64,000 nucleotides of DNA from Cavia porcellus. Its lineage: Eukaryota > Chordata > Mammalia > Rodentia > Caviidae. The notes under the pieces were generated by a model. That model was given only the letters and a program-made list of their open reading frames with translations. It searched no databases and was not told where the DNA came from. Location: NCBI RefSeq assembly GCF_034190915.1, contig NW_026947506.1, positions 36,641,748-36,705,747 of the forward strand, read 5' to 3'. This document shows positions 36,609-45,713 of this stretch, piece by piece. Position 1 is the first letter of the stretch. Each line of letters starts with the position of its first letter. Made by a program: the position numbers and the translations under genes.

Positions 36609-36703
36609 GGGGCTGGGGATTTAGCTCAGCGGCATAAGTGCCTGCCTTGCAAGCCCGTGGTTGTGAGTTCGATCTCTGGTACAGGTAAAAAAAAAAAAAA
36701 AAC
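36609..36703 (+). mobile_element. ID SINE
   Basis: GGGGCTGGGGATTTAGCTCA ... GAGTTCGATCTCTGGTAC then A17. Confidence 0.92.
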
Positions 36704-36946
36704 AGAAAGAAAATAGACTTTTAACTTCACTTGTAGCAATTTAGAATTTGGAAGGGATAAATGATTTGGAAAGGGCCTGATTATTATGGCTGCCTATCAA
36801 ATGAAAAATGAGAGGGAAATGAGACATTTTTAACAATGTGGATTATTTTGGGTTTCCCAAAGTGGTAACTTTACTAATCTTATAACAAATAGACTATTGC
36901 TAGAATCAAGTAATAAAACTTATTAAACAATATTTCAACTTAACTT

Positions 36947-37024
36947 TTTTTTTTTTTCTTTTGGTACCAGGGATCAAACTCAGGACTTTGTGCTTGCCAG
37001 GCAAGTGCTTATGCTGCCCCAGAC
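36947..37024 (-). mobile_element. ID SINE
   Basis: GGTACCAGGGATCAAACTCA ... GCAAGTGCTTATGCTGCCCC. Confidence 0.85.
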
Positions 37025-37228
37025 TCAATTTAGCTATTTTTAAACCGCTATTTCAGTCATTTCTTAAAATACTAGCAAACAAGCCAGAAATCTGGCTTTA
37101 ATGCAGAACATAGTACAGAGTCAGTATTTAACATTTGTATCATTTGCCAAAAATGTGATCATCTTTATTAAGTAATTGGGAGTATTGTACATATACTTTT
37201 TTTCTATGAAAATTGGAAACATGAATTG

Positions 37229-37357
37229 GGCCAGGCATGGTGGCGCATGCCTGCGTTCCCCACAAGTGAGGAAGCTGAGGCAGGAGGATCACAAGTTCGA
37301 GGGTAGTCTGAACTAAGTAGTGAGATCCTGTCTCAAAAAGTGAAATAAAATAAAACA
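37229..37357 (+). mobile_element. B1 SINE
   Basis: GGGCCAGGCATGGTGGCGCA ... GAGATCCTGTCTC with A-rich tail; about 105 bases before an LMTK2 acceptor. Confidence 0.85.
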
Positions 37358-37462
37358 TGAATTGGTAAGCAGAGAGCTCTTAATGCACAACTCCAGTTTC
37401 TACAGAAGGCTTTTGTCAGAAGCGATTATTGACTCTTTTTGTGTTCTTGCTCTTGTTTGCAG

Positions 37463-37547
37463 TGATTTAGCGCTGCGAAATTGTTTTCTTACCTCTGACT
37501 TAAATGTGAAAGTGGGAGATTATGGAATCGGATTCAGCAGGTACAAG
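37463..37547 (+). CDS. LMTK2: LMTK2 coding exon, catalytic loop and DYG motif
   Basis: The 85-bp exon lies between TTTGCAG and GTAAGC. Its first base completes the Ser codon of the HSD catalytic loop. Catalytic Asp is codon 37464-37466 and the loop Asn is 37479-37481 (DLALRN). DYG at 37518-37526 replaces the canonical DFG metal-binding motif. The exon ends ...GFSRYK in phase 0. HSD and DYG are LMTK-family variants of HRD and DFG; Asp and Asn needed for catalysis are retained. Confidence 0.97.
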
Positions 37548-37788
37548 GTAAGCCAGCGGTTTAAACACTGTCTCCTTAATGTGATTTAATTTCAACCCTG
37601 AAGTTATACTGCAACTTTGTTTTTGGAGGCGAAGGTAAGCGTCTTGATCATGATGCCTCTAGGGAGTGTGGTTTGTTCCCTCTTCTTAATGGTAGTATTG
37701 ATTTCTGCTGCATGGTTTGTCTAATAAATCAGTGGCTCTGTGCCCTGAGGTTTTGTGACAGCTTTCCAAGTGCTTTCTTTAAAAGGAC

Positions 37789-37917
37789 TTGTTGGGCATG
37801 GTGGTGCATGCTTGTAATGCCAGCACTCAGAAGGCTGAGGCAAGGGGATCACTGTGAGTTCCAGGCAGCCTGAGCTACATAGTGAGACCTGTCTCAGAAA
37901 CAAACAAACAAACAAAT
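37789..37917 (+). mobile_element. B1 SINE
   Basis: TTGGGCATGGTGGTGCATGC ... GAGACCTGTCTC and (AAAC)n tail. Confidence 0.88.
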
Positions 37918-38149
37918 GAATGAATTTTTACTGAGTGTAACTGATGTAGTCTGGTGTTACATAATCTCAAAATGAACATATAAACAACAGTAATTATATT
38001 ACGTATGTAACAAAATAACGTATAATATAGAATGTCTTCATTACATGATCAGTAAAATTGGGGCTCAAATTCAGTAAGCTTGGAATTTAGGTTTTTAACT
38101 CTGTCATAAATATACCCCTAAAAAGTGTGCCCAAATAGGTGAGATTTCA

Positions 38150-38208
38150 CGTGTGTGTGCACATACATGTATATACACATGTGCATGCAAGCATGTGTGT
38201 GTGTGTGC
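38150..38208 (+). repeat. TG/CA-rich microsatellite
   Basis: Imperfect GT/CA/TA dinucleotide tract. Confidence 0.8.
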
Positions 38209-38602
38209 CAACTGAATAAGGGGACACAGTGAAATTGTGTGACTCCGTACTTCGAGGAGCCGCACACGAGCCACCTGACCTTCAGTTTTTAAGCAGCAAA
38301 ACAAGGGTAATATCCATCTTACTGAATGCTTACAGAGGGGAGAAGGCCAAGGGATAATGTCTTCAAAACATGTAAGTGTAAGTTGGTTATTCATCCGTGT
38401 GGCAGCTCTACTCTCTTGAGTTCTTGCTGTCTACCTGTCACTGAAGTAGCTGCCAGGGTCTTCATTTACTCCCCATCACAAAGGCAGATAGGTTTGTGTG
38501 ATCCTCATTTTACAGATGAGAAAGACTTCTCACCTCTGTAGCCTGTCTATGGTCACATCCCTGGTAACATGGAATGAAGAATGAATGACCCAATCTCTAT
38601 TT

Positions 38603-38785
38603 AGGACTGGGGATTGAACCTAGAATCTTTGCATTAAGCTTTATCTCCAGTCCTCCCCCCTCCCCTTTTTTTAAAATTTGAGACAAGATCTCAGTAAATC
38701 ACAAAGTTACTCTAACTGGGCTCTAACTTGTGGTCCTCCTGCCTCCGCCTCCAGAGTGGTGGGATTACCGGCACGTACCCACATA
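38603..38785 (-). mobile_element. B4 SINE
   Basis: ID half GGACTGGGGATTGAACCTAG and B1 half CTCCAGAGTGGTGGGATTAC. Confidence 0.82.
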
Positions 38786-39116
38786 CTGCTGCACACCAGT
38801 GGCACACCCCCTCCTCAGTGCAGGGAGCTGTCACGCTGAGACCACATGGCTGCAGACACGGCGTACCTTCCTCTTCCCCTCTTCCAGGAAGGCTGACTGA
38901 GTGTTCATTGCTCAGACCAGCTCCGCATGCCCAGGAGGCTTTGGAGAAATGCCTTGCTTCCTCCCTTCCACCCAGAAAGTCTGTCTTCATCCCCACTTTA
39001 TTTTCAGTGGTGTTTTGAGGCTCGGTATTTCACTGTTTTCTTGGACTTGGAATTAAGTCACTGAGCTCACAAAAAATGTAACTATTGAATACTGTATGTG
39101 CTTTCTGACAACACAG

Positions 39117-39238
39117 GAAGATTATATTGAGACAGATGATAAAAAAATTTTCCCTCTGCGATGGACTGCACCAGAATTAGTAACCAGCTTCCAAGACAGA
39201 CTACTGACTGCAGATCAAACTAAGTATAGTAATATCTG
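39117..39238 (+). CDS. LMTK2: LMTK2 coding exon, activation segment and APE
   Basis: The 122-bp exon lies between ACACAG and GTATGT. It encodes [20 protein letters not shown], then [20 protein letters not shown] and two bases of Trp. PLRWTAPE is the P+1 loop and APE motif that closes the activation segment. The split Trp codon (TG|G) is completed by the next exon. Confidence 0.97.
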
Positions 39239-40159
39239 GTATGTATCTGTTTCCTGCTTTCTTAAGACTTTAGCTAGCAAGGAACAGTGTCCTCTTTGAG
39301 TAAGCAGAAGATGTAGGAAGAGAAGCACCTGATGGTGTGAAAAGGCAACTTAGTGACGCTGTGGCACTGATCACAATTGCCATGATGTGATGAACTGTGA
39401 ATATTGCCTCTTTTGCCCATTTTCCTCCCTAAAACCAGAAACCACATCTTATTCTATATTCTGTGCCTTCCATAGAGCCTACTGTACAGTAGGTATTTAG
39501 TAAATATTTCTTCAACTTGATGAAAAAAAAACAAAAAAGATTCGGAGTATTACTTGATACTATAACTCATGGGGATCTGTTTAGTGAATGCTAAAAAAAA
39601 GTGTCCAGATTGTTGACTAACAATTTCTGTCACATTTTTCTTAATTGATAGCTACATATTTTTTGGTGCTGATTTACATCTGTCTCTTTTTGTTTTCTTC
39701 TCTTATTTTCTTTTGGTTTGATTTTCTTTTAACTTTCTTTCCGTCTTAGTTTGGAGGTGTACCCTCGAAGCTATAACGATTTACTTCACTTACTTTACTC
39801 TTATACTAGTTAATTTCTTAACCCTCTTAGAATATTTTAATTCAGTTTACCTGACACCCTGTGTGTAGATACCCACATAATTAATGTTATTTTAAGTTTT
39901 TCTTTTACTCTCCCACCATGTTTTTAAACATCAGTGTGCATTTACACTTATCCATATTATAAACCACTTTGCTGTTGTTTTTCTTTTTTTAAAAATCAAT
40001 CTCAGGCATTCCCTTAGGATTATTCCCCTTTTGCTTGAAATGAGTATCCTTCATTGAGACCCACTGGTTAAAAGACTATTCACTTTCTTTTAAGTCTGAG
40101 CATAACTATTTTGTCCTCATTCTTGAAATGTATTGATTTTGGAGGAGCAGTTTGTGGTT

Positions 40160-40299
40160 TGTTTTTGAGATGAGGTTTCGCTATGGCGTTCAGGCTGACC
40201 TTGAACTCACTTTGTAGCCCAGAGTGGACTCATTGCAGTCCTCCGGTCTCAGCCTGCTAATTGCTGAGATTACAGGTGTATGCCATCACACCTGGCCTT
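40160..40299 (-). mobile_element. B1 SINE
   Basis: TTTTGAGATGAGGTTTCGCT to CATCACACCTGGCC. Confidence 0.88.
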
Positions 40300-40309
40300 G
40301 AAATGTATT

Positions 40310-40830
40310 TTTACTTGATGACATTTATTTTCTCAGCATATTAAAGAGATATTCTACTGTCTTCTGGCTTCCATTGTTGCTTTGAGAAGTCAGCTATAAG
40401 TCTGTCTAAGTTGTTTGAAGGCCATATGACTTTCTGTCTGGTTGCTTTTCAAATCTTCTCTGCGTCTTTGGTTTTTTTCTATTTCACCATGGTTTGTGTA
40501 TGGATTGACAGTTTTTTGCTTAGGAGTTATTTGAGTTTCCATATCTATAGGTTGGGGATATATGTTAGTTCTGGAAAATATTTAGCCTTTATCCTTTAAA
40601 TATTGCCTCTGTCCCACTTTATCCTTTTTTAGAAGTGAAATTAGACATGAATTATGGCTTCTTGCTCTAACTTCTGTCTCTGAAACTCTCTCACATAACC
40701 TCTCTTTGTGCTACATGAATAATTTTTCAGACCTATGCTCCAGCCACTAATACTTTCTCTAAAATTCTTTTTTGGCTATATCTTTTCTTAAATCTCTGTT
40801 AATGTTCAAGGTTCTGAGAAGTACTTTTAT
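40310..40830 (-). mobile_element. ancient L1 ORF1-region relic
   Basis: TCTTCTGGCTTCCATTGTTG CTTTGAGAAGTCAGCTATAA is a hallmark of old antisense L1 ORF1-region sequence. The same region of the young L1 reads similarly (21829-21890). Stops throughout. Confidence 0.65.
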
Positions 40831-40836
40831 TTTTGT

Positions 40837-40868
40837 ACTTGATCTTAGCCAAGAAGGCCAAGAAATCA
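40837..40868 (-). pseudogene. U2 snRNA 5'-end-like fragment
   Basis: On the minus strand, about 32 bases resemble the first 32 nt of U2 snRNA (TTGGCTAAGATCAAGT core) with a few changes and a 1-nt insertion. The similarity stops abruptly and an A-rich stretch follows. This looks like a 3'-truncated snRNA retropseudogene. Confidence 0.5.
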
Positions 40869-41238
40869 TTTTTTTTAGGTTCATAAAATTTGTCAATTTT
40901 TTAAATAATTAGATTAATTATTAATAATTGCAATAACTACTGCTTTGGTCCTCCTGGTTCTTGGTGGTGCCTTGTTTCCTCTGAGACTTCTCAATGGTAA
41001 GAATCCTCAGAGATGTAGAATAAGTCTCCTTCTTCTGTAGAAGACGTGAACTTGCTTCTGCTGCGTACCTGGTGTTCTGTTGTGCACAGGGGAGGACAGT
41101 AGGCGAGGGCTGTATGTAGTCAGCATTAGAGTTTTTGAACTGCTTGTGATGTGAGTTTGAGCTGCAAATACACATAAAAGCCAGCTCTGTGGTTACTGCT
41201 TCACATGTACACCTTGTTCATGCATATTTATTCTCTCT

Positions 41239-41260
41239 CCCTCCCTCCCTCCCTCCCTCA
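41239..41260 (+). repeat. (CCCT)n microsatellite
   Basis: About five CCCT units after CTCTCT. Confidence 0.9.
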
Positions 41261-41489
41261 GTGCCATGGCAGCTTTGCCTCTTAAGGAGGTGAGGTGGTC
41301 TCTCTATGAGGCCTCTATCGTAGGCAGGCCCAGGCTTTGATTCATGACTGTCACCCACTTAATCCTTGAGAAGTACTTCAACAGAGGGGATTCAGTGTTC
41401 TCCTTAGCTCTGAGTTCTGGGTGGTATCCTGGTTATTCCTTTGGGCTTACCCAGTGTTCCTTTCATCTCAATCCCCTACTACAACACCA

Positions 41490-41735
41490 TAGCTTAGTAT
41501 GAACCCAGGGCCTTCATAAGCTATATTCCCACATTTTTTTCTTTTTCTTTTTCTTTTGTTTTTTTAAGAAAGGATCTTGTCCATTCCAAGAAGAGAAAGG
41601 AAAAAAAAAAAAAAAAAAAAAGAAAGAAAGGATCTTGCTAAGTTGCGCGTACTGATCCCATGTTTGGGATCCTCCTGCCTCAGTCTCCTCAGAGTGTGGG
41701 GATCACAGGCATGCACCACCACACCTGGCTGCTTT
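41490..41735 (-). mobile_element. B4 SINE with simple-repeat expansion
   Basis: ID remnant GAACCCAGGGCCTTCATAAG and B1 half TCCTCAGAGTGTGGGGATCA are separated by T-rich and A20 tracts. The motif AGGATCTTG occurs twice around the tract (41571, 41628), a local duplication. Confidence 0.7.
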
Positions 41736-43311
41736 CACCTTCTTATGTTTCATCCCAAGTTCTCACTGTACTTCAGGGGTGGTGGGCTTGAAAACATAGC
41801 CTATGTTCTCCCTGACTGAGCACCCTTATTCCTGATAATTGGAGTAGTCCCTGGTGGCATTGCTGGGCTCTTCCAAATGCACAGGCCTCACTGCTCATGC
41901 CAGGGCAACTAAAAGGGATCTTGTGCAGAGGTTCTGGGTAAAGCAGAATAGACTTGGGACATTTTTCTTCCCAGAGGGGAGCTGCCTGTGCTTTGTGTCC
42001 ACTGAAGAGTACTGGCGTGGACAGGGGGGTGGAATGGGCCTTATTGAGAGAACAGGAGGGAGGTAAGTAGGGATGTGGAGCAAATGAAACAGGTGGGCAG
42101 GTTTGCCCAAGGTCAAACTAGGCTTAGTGGCAGGACAGCTCATCTTGGCACTCATCATATAACACCTTTCTGGTTTTTAATATTTCGTTTGAAGTTTTTA
42201 TTTTCTTCAGTTAAATTGTAAACTCTTTAAAGTTATTGATGGTGTTTTAAATTCTTTTGATACACCCTCACAATTCTGTGTTGGGGAAGAGAAGCACTTC
42301 TTACTTGTGGGCTTGGAGTGGGAGACTTAGGTTCTTGTATTCCTTTTGATGGAAATGATCTCTCAATTTAGATACTGAATCTGCTGGATCTTTTCACTCA
42401 TTTATAAAAACAAGAAAATTTAAAGTTGTGTTTTATGATGTTAGATAAACTGTTGAGTCAATACAGTTTGTTACTCAATATGTATTCTAGATACATACTG
42501 ATCAGAGTTACATAGACCATCAATACCCAAATCTGGTGGATGGCCAAATCATTGGGGAGCTTTCATGCCAGTTTCGTAGGCTGCACCTGATCTCGCTCAA
42601 GCGTGGATCACACTAAGTGCCATTGTGTGGTTTCAGGCCTCATAGAGGATGGATGACTGCCATGTTAGGAGAGTCTCAGCAAGACAGTAGGTGGAGAGAG
42701 GGAAATGCAGAGACCTGGAAGCAAAGGGAAAGTACTTCCGTTAGCCCCGCAGCTGGGGGGTATGAGCATGAGAAGAGGTCTCTCACTGCAGTGATACAAA
42801 TCTGAAGCCTCTTCTGTAACCAGATAGCAACCAGGGTACTGAGGAGTAGCCAGAACATGAGATGTGGGAGTCTTAACAGGGAAGAGAATTTTTGCTCATG
42901 TAAGGATTTCCTTAACATATCTTCTGGTGTTCACAACTGTTATGAATGGGATTTTTTTCTACCTCAGAATTCAGAATATTGTCTCGAGTCTTTTTGCTGA
43001 GGACTTCAAACACACTAGTACCTTTCAAGTAGTTTCTTGAGCCTTTAAAGCTGACAAGCATATCCTCATAGCAATGCTTGTTACCTCTATTGTGTACTTT
43101 TGTGGCGGGTAGTAAATGTGAGAACACATTCTTGTCCTCATTTCTATGGAAATGCCCCCTCATGGTTTGAGAGCTGTTTTATTTTGTAAATAAACACATG
43201 TACTGATTATTAATAGCCTTTTCAATACATACCTTGTCTTTGAAATTCCTGACTGTGTTAAAAATTTGACACCTAAAAGGGGAGAGAGCTAATCATTTTC
43301 TGTTTCCACAG

Positions 43312-43461
43312 GTCTCTAGGTGTGACACTTTGGGAGCTTTTTAATAATGCTGCTCAGCCCTATGCAAACCTGTCTGACCTGGATGTCCTCAATCAGGTCA
43401 TCAGGGAGAGAGATACAAAGCTCCCAAAGCCACAATTGGAACAACCCTATTCCGATAGATG
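43312..43461 (+). CDS. LMTK2: LMTK2 coding exon, kinase alphaF-alphaG
   Basis: The 150-bp exon lies between TCCACAG and GTCAGT. It completes Trp, then encodes [20 protein letters not shown] and the following [20 protein letters not shown] region, ending with two bases of Trp. [10 protein letters not shown] is the kinase subdomain IX helix F signature. Confidence 0.97.
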
Positions 43462-43555
43462 GTCAGTACTTTCTCGTTATGTTTTATCACTTGCAAAAAA
43501 TAAGGAAACCATGTGTCCTTGGTGTTAGTTCATATATTTTCTATTTATTTATTTA

Positions 43556-43700
43556 AGAAGCACTGTGGATTGAACCCAGGGCCTTTGCACCAAGCTACAT
43601 TCCCACCCCTTCTTTATTTTGACAGGTACTTAGTAAGGATAGGCCTCAATCTGCAATTCTCCCAGAGTGTGAGATCATAGGCATGCACCAACACACCCAG
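43556..43700 (-). mobile_element. B4 SINE, diverged
   Basis: GATTGAACCCAGGGCCTTTG and ATCATAGGCATGCACCAACA. Confidence 0.8.
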
Positions 43701-43960
43701 TTTTTTTTTCTGTTTTTAAACAGAAAAAAAATCATTGAAAAAATGAAAAGCAATCATTTTACAGTATTTGTGAGTAATTTAAGAATTAATATGTATATTT
43801 AAATTTTAGTATTATTTTCATAAAATGTTTACAGCAAACTGGAATTTGTATATTATGTGGAATAAAGAAAAAAATGAACTAATTAGAAAAGCCAGTGATA
43901 AGGGAGTTTTCTGTTGTGAGATTGTTTTAAAACAAGATTATTTATATAAGCAGTGACCTG

Positions 43961-44053
43961 GGGGCTGGAGATTTAGCTCAGTGGCATAAGCACCTGCCTT
44001 GGAAGCAGGCGGTCGTGAGTTCGATCCCCAGTACCGATAAAAAGGAAAAAGAC

Positions 44054-44082
<29 letters not shown>
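43961..44082 (+). mobile_element. ID SINE, young, with TSD
   Basis: GGGGGCTGGAGATTTAGCTC ... GATCCCCAGTACCGATAAAA then GGAAAAAGAC and A30. AGCAGTGAC flanks it on both sides. Confidence 0.93.
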
Positions 44083-44084
<2 letters not shown>

Positions 44085-44457
44085 AGAGCAGTGACTCATG
44101 TGTGAGAACTTGGATAGCATATAGTGTTCAAATTGGCAATGGGAACTAATTTGCATAGTGTGTATTGACACCTACAAAAAAAATTTACTTTTTATGCAAG
44201 TCTTTGGACTATTTCTTGCTGTATTCCCAGTTGGGATTAGCTTCACCTCCCTTGCAACCACTACCTATACCCCTTCTGCCTATCTGGCAGCACCCAGTTT
44301 TCAAGTGCTGCTCATCTCCCCAGGTTGCTAGAGTTGTCTCGCCCAGAACGATGCAACATAATCTCTAAATGCAGTGCTGTAACACTGTCTTTGTCCTCCC
44401 TTTGGTTTGTGGGTACAGTTTAAAATTTCGAACATTGTCATCCAGTCCTGCTGAGAC

Positions 44458-44905
44458 TGCCTTGGTTACTGTTCTCATTGCTGAGACAAAATACCCAACA
44501 CCCAAAATTAAGGGAGGGAAGCTGTATTATAGCTCACAGTTTGTAGAGGCTTCAGTGCATAGTTTGTTGGTTCTAAGCAAGGCGGCACAGCAGAGCTTCA
44601 CTGCAGAGGAACAGTCCACGGCGAAGCAGGCAGGAGGCATCAAAGCAGCAAGAAGCAGCACGAGCTTCCCTTTCCTCTGTATCCCACCCGGGCCATAAGC
44701 CTTTTTGGTAGTGTCGCCCATATTCAGGGCAGACCGTCCATTATCCACACCCAGATCTATACTAAACCAGTTTAGTTATCACAAGCCTTTCATCCTGAAA
44801 TGGACTGCCCTGACACAGTACCACACATCCATGACCCAGCCACCTCCAAAAAGCCCCACCTATGAGCATGTAGGCTTTGTGAGGACAACTAGATATACAC
44901 TATAC
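44458..44905 (-). mobile_element. solo MaLR-type LTR
   Basis: Starts TGCCTTGGTTACTG and shares ATTGCTGAGACAAAATACC with the LTRs at 30-32 kb, followed by an LTR-length ~450-bp unit with CCACCTCCAAAAAGCCCCAC. No partner LTR was found nearby. The right end is approximate. Confidence 0.65.
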
Positions 44906-45195
44906 TAGAAATCCAGTTCCTCTTTAGCTGCTACCTTATCGCAGGAAGCCACATACCACAAGGACTACTGTTATTAGAGGAATAGAGAGCGGCTACAAGA
45001 ACATTTATCCGTGTGAACTCTCATAAAATAGAATCAGTAAATTAAAAAATATATGAGATAGTGCATGTGTTAAAAGAGCATAGTAGATCTGTTTCTGAAT
45101 TCAATGGCTGAGTCATTGCATAATCATCAGAAGAACAAATAACCTAGCAAATGAATTGCAGCTAGATAATTTGGAATGTCCTGAAAATAAATGGG

Positions 45196-45346
45196 CCAAA
45201 CTGAGCAGGGCGGTACATGCCTGTAATCCCAGCACTCGGGAGACTGAAGCAGGATTACCATGAGTTCAAGGCTAGTTTGGGCTACATACTGAGTTCAAGG
45301 ACAGCCTGAACTATGTGACAAGACTCTGTCTCAAAAGAAAATAACA
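45196..45346 (+). mobile_element. B1 SINE
   Basis: GCAGGGCGGTACATGCCTGT ... AAGACTCTGTCTC; its tail was the target of the ID insertion that follows. Confidence 0.88.
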
Positions 45347-45455
45347 GGGGGCTGGGGATTTAGCTCAGCGGCATAAGCGCCTGCCTTGCAAGCAGGCAGT
45401 CATGAGTTCAATCCCCGGTACCAATAAAAAGGAAAAAGACAAAAAAAAAAAAAAG
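45347..45455 (+). mobile_element. ID SINE, young, inserted in B1 tail
   Basis: GGGGCTGGGGATTTAGCTCA ... CCCCGGTACCAATAAAAAGG AAAAAGAC and A14. TSD AAAGAAAATAACA at 45334-45346 and 45456-45468. Confidence 0.94.
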
Positions 45456-45514
45456 AAAGAAAATAACAAAAACAAAACATGAATGGCCTAAATACTACAT
45501 TTCTTTGTTCATTT

Positions 45515-45560
45515 TTTTTTTCCTTTCTTTCTTTCTTTTCCTTTCTTCCTTTCTTTCATG
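45515..45560 (+). repeat. CTTT/CCTTT-rich tract
   Basis: Pyrimidine-rich simple repeat (TTTCCTTTCTTTCTTTC) about 155 bases before the giant-exon acceptor. Confidence 0.85.
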
Positions 45561-45713
45561 ATCTCCCAGTGAACTGAACTCCCTTTGGTGGTTGGCAGTG
45601 ATTAAAGTACAGAAATATTTGAGGGTATTGAGTTGGCTACCATTTCTATGGTCTTTTCTTATTTTAAAATAGTTCATTATCATTTCACTAATTGCCTCTC
45701 CTGTGTTGCCTAG

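Larger units (their letters stand above)
15830..37462 (+). other. LMTK2: LMTK2 intron (21.6 kb)
   Basis: This is the largest intron in the window. It holds the complete antisense L1 (16561-24386), older L1 pieces, a two-LTR MaLR element (30051-32367), a retroposed 5S rRNA copy (35811-35931), a TA microsatellite and many SINEs. The stretches about 15830-16546, 25990-26600, 27020-27500 and 32830-34280 hold nothing I can identify. Confidence 0.7.
37548..39116 (+). other. LMTK2: LMTK2 intron (1.6 kb)
   Basis: It contains a B1 (37789-37917), a TG/CA-rich stretch (38150-38208) and a B4 (38603-38785). The rest is unrecognised non-coding sequence. Confidence 0.65.
39239..43311 (+). other. LMTK2: LMTK2 intron (4.1 kb)
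   Basis: It contains a B1 (40160-40299), an ancient antisense L1 ORF1-like block (about 40310-40830), a U2 snRNA-like fragment (40837-40868), a CCCT run (41239-41260) and a B4 with a simple-repeat insert (about 41490-41735). The rest is unrecognised. Confidence 0.65.
43462..45713 (+). other. LMTK2: LMTK2 intron (2.3 kb)
   Basis: It contains a B4 (43556-43700), a young ID (43961-44082), a solo MaLR-type LTR (44458-44905), a B1 with an ID inserted in its tail (45196-45455), and a pyrimidine-rich simple repeat just before the acceptor (45515-45560). Confidence 0.65.
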
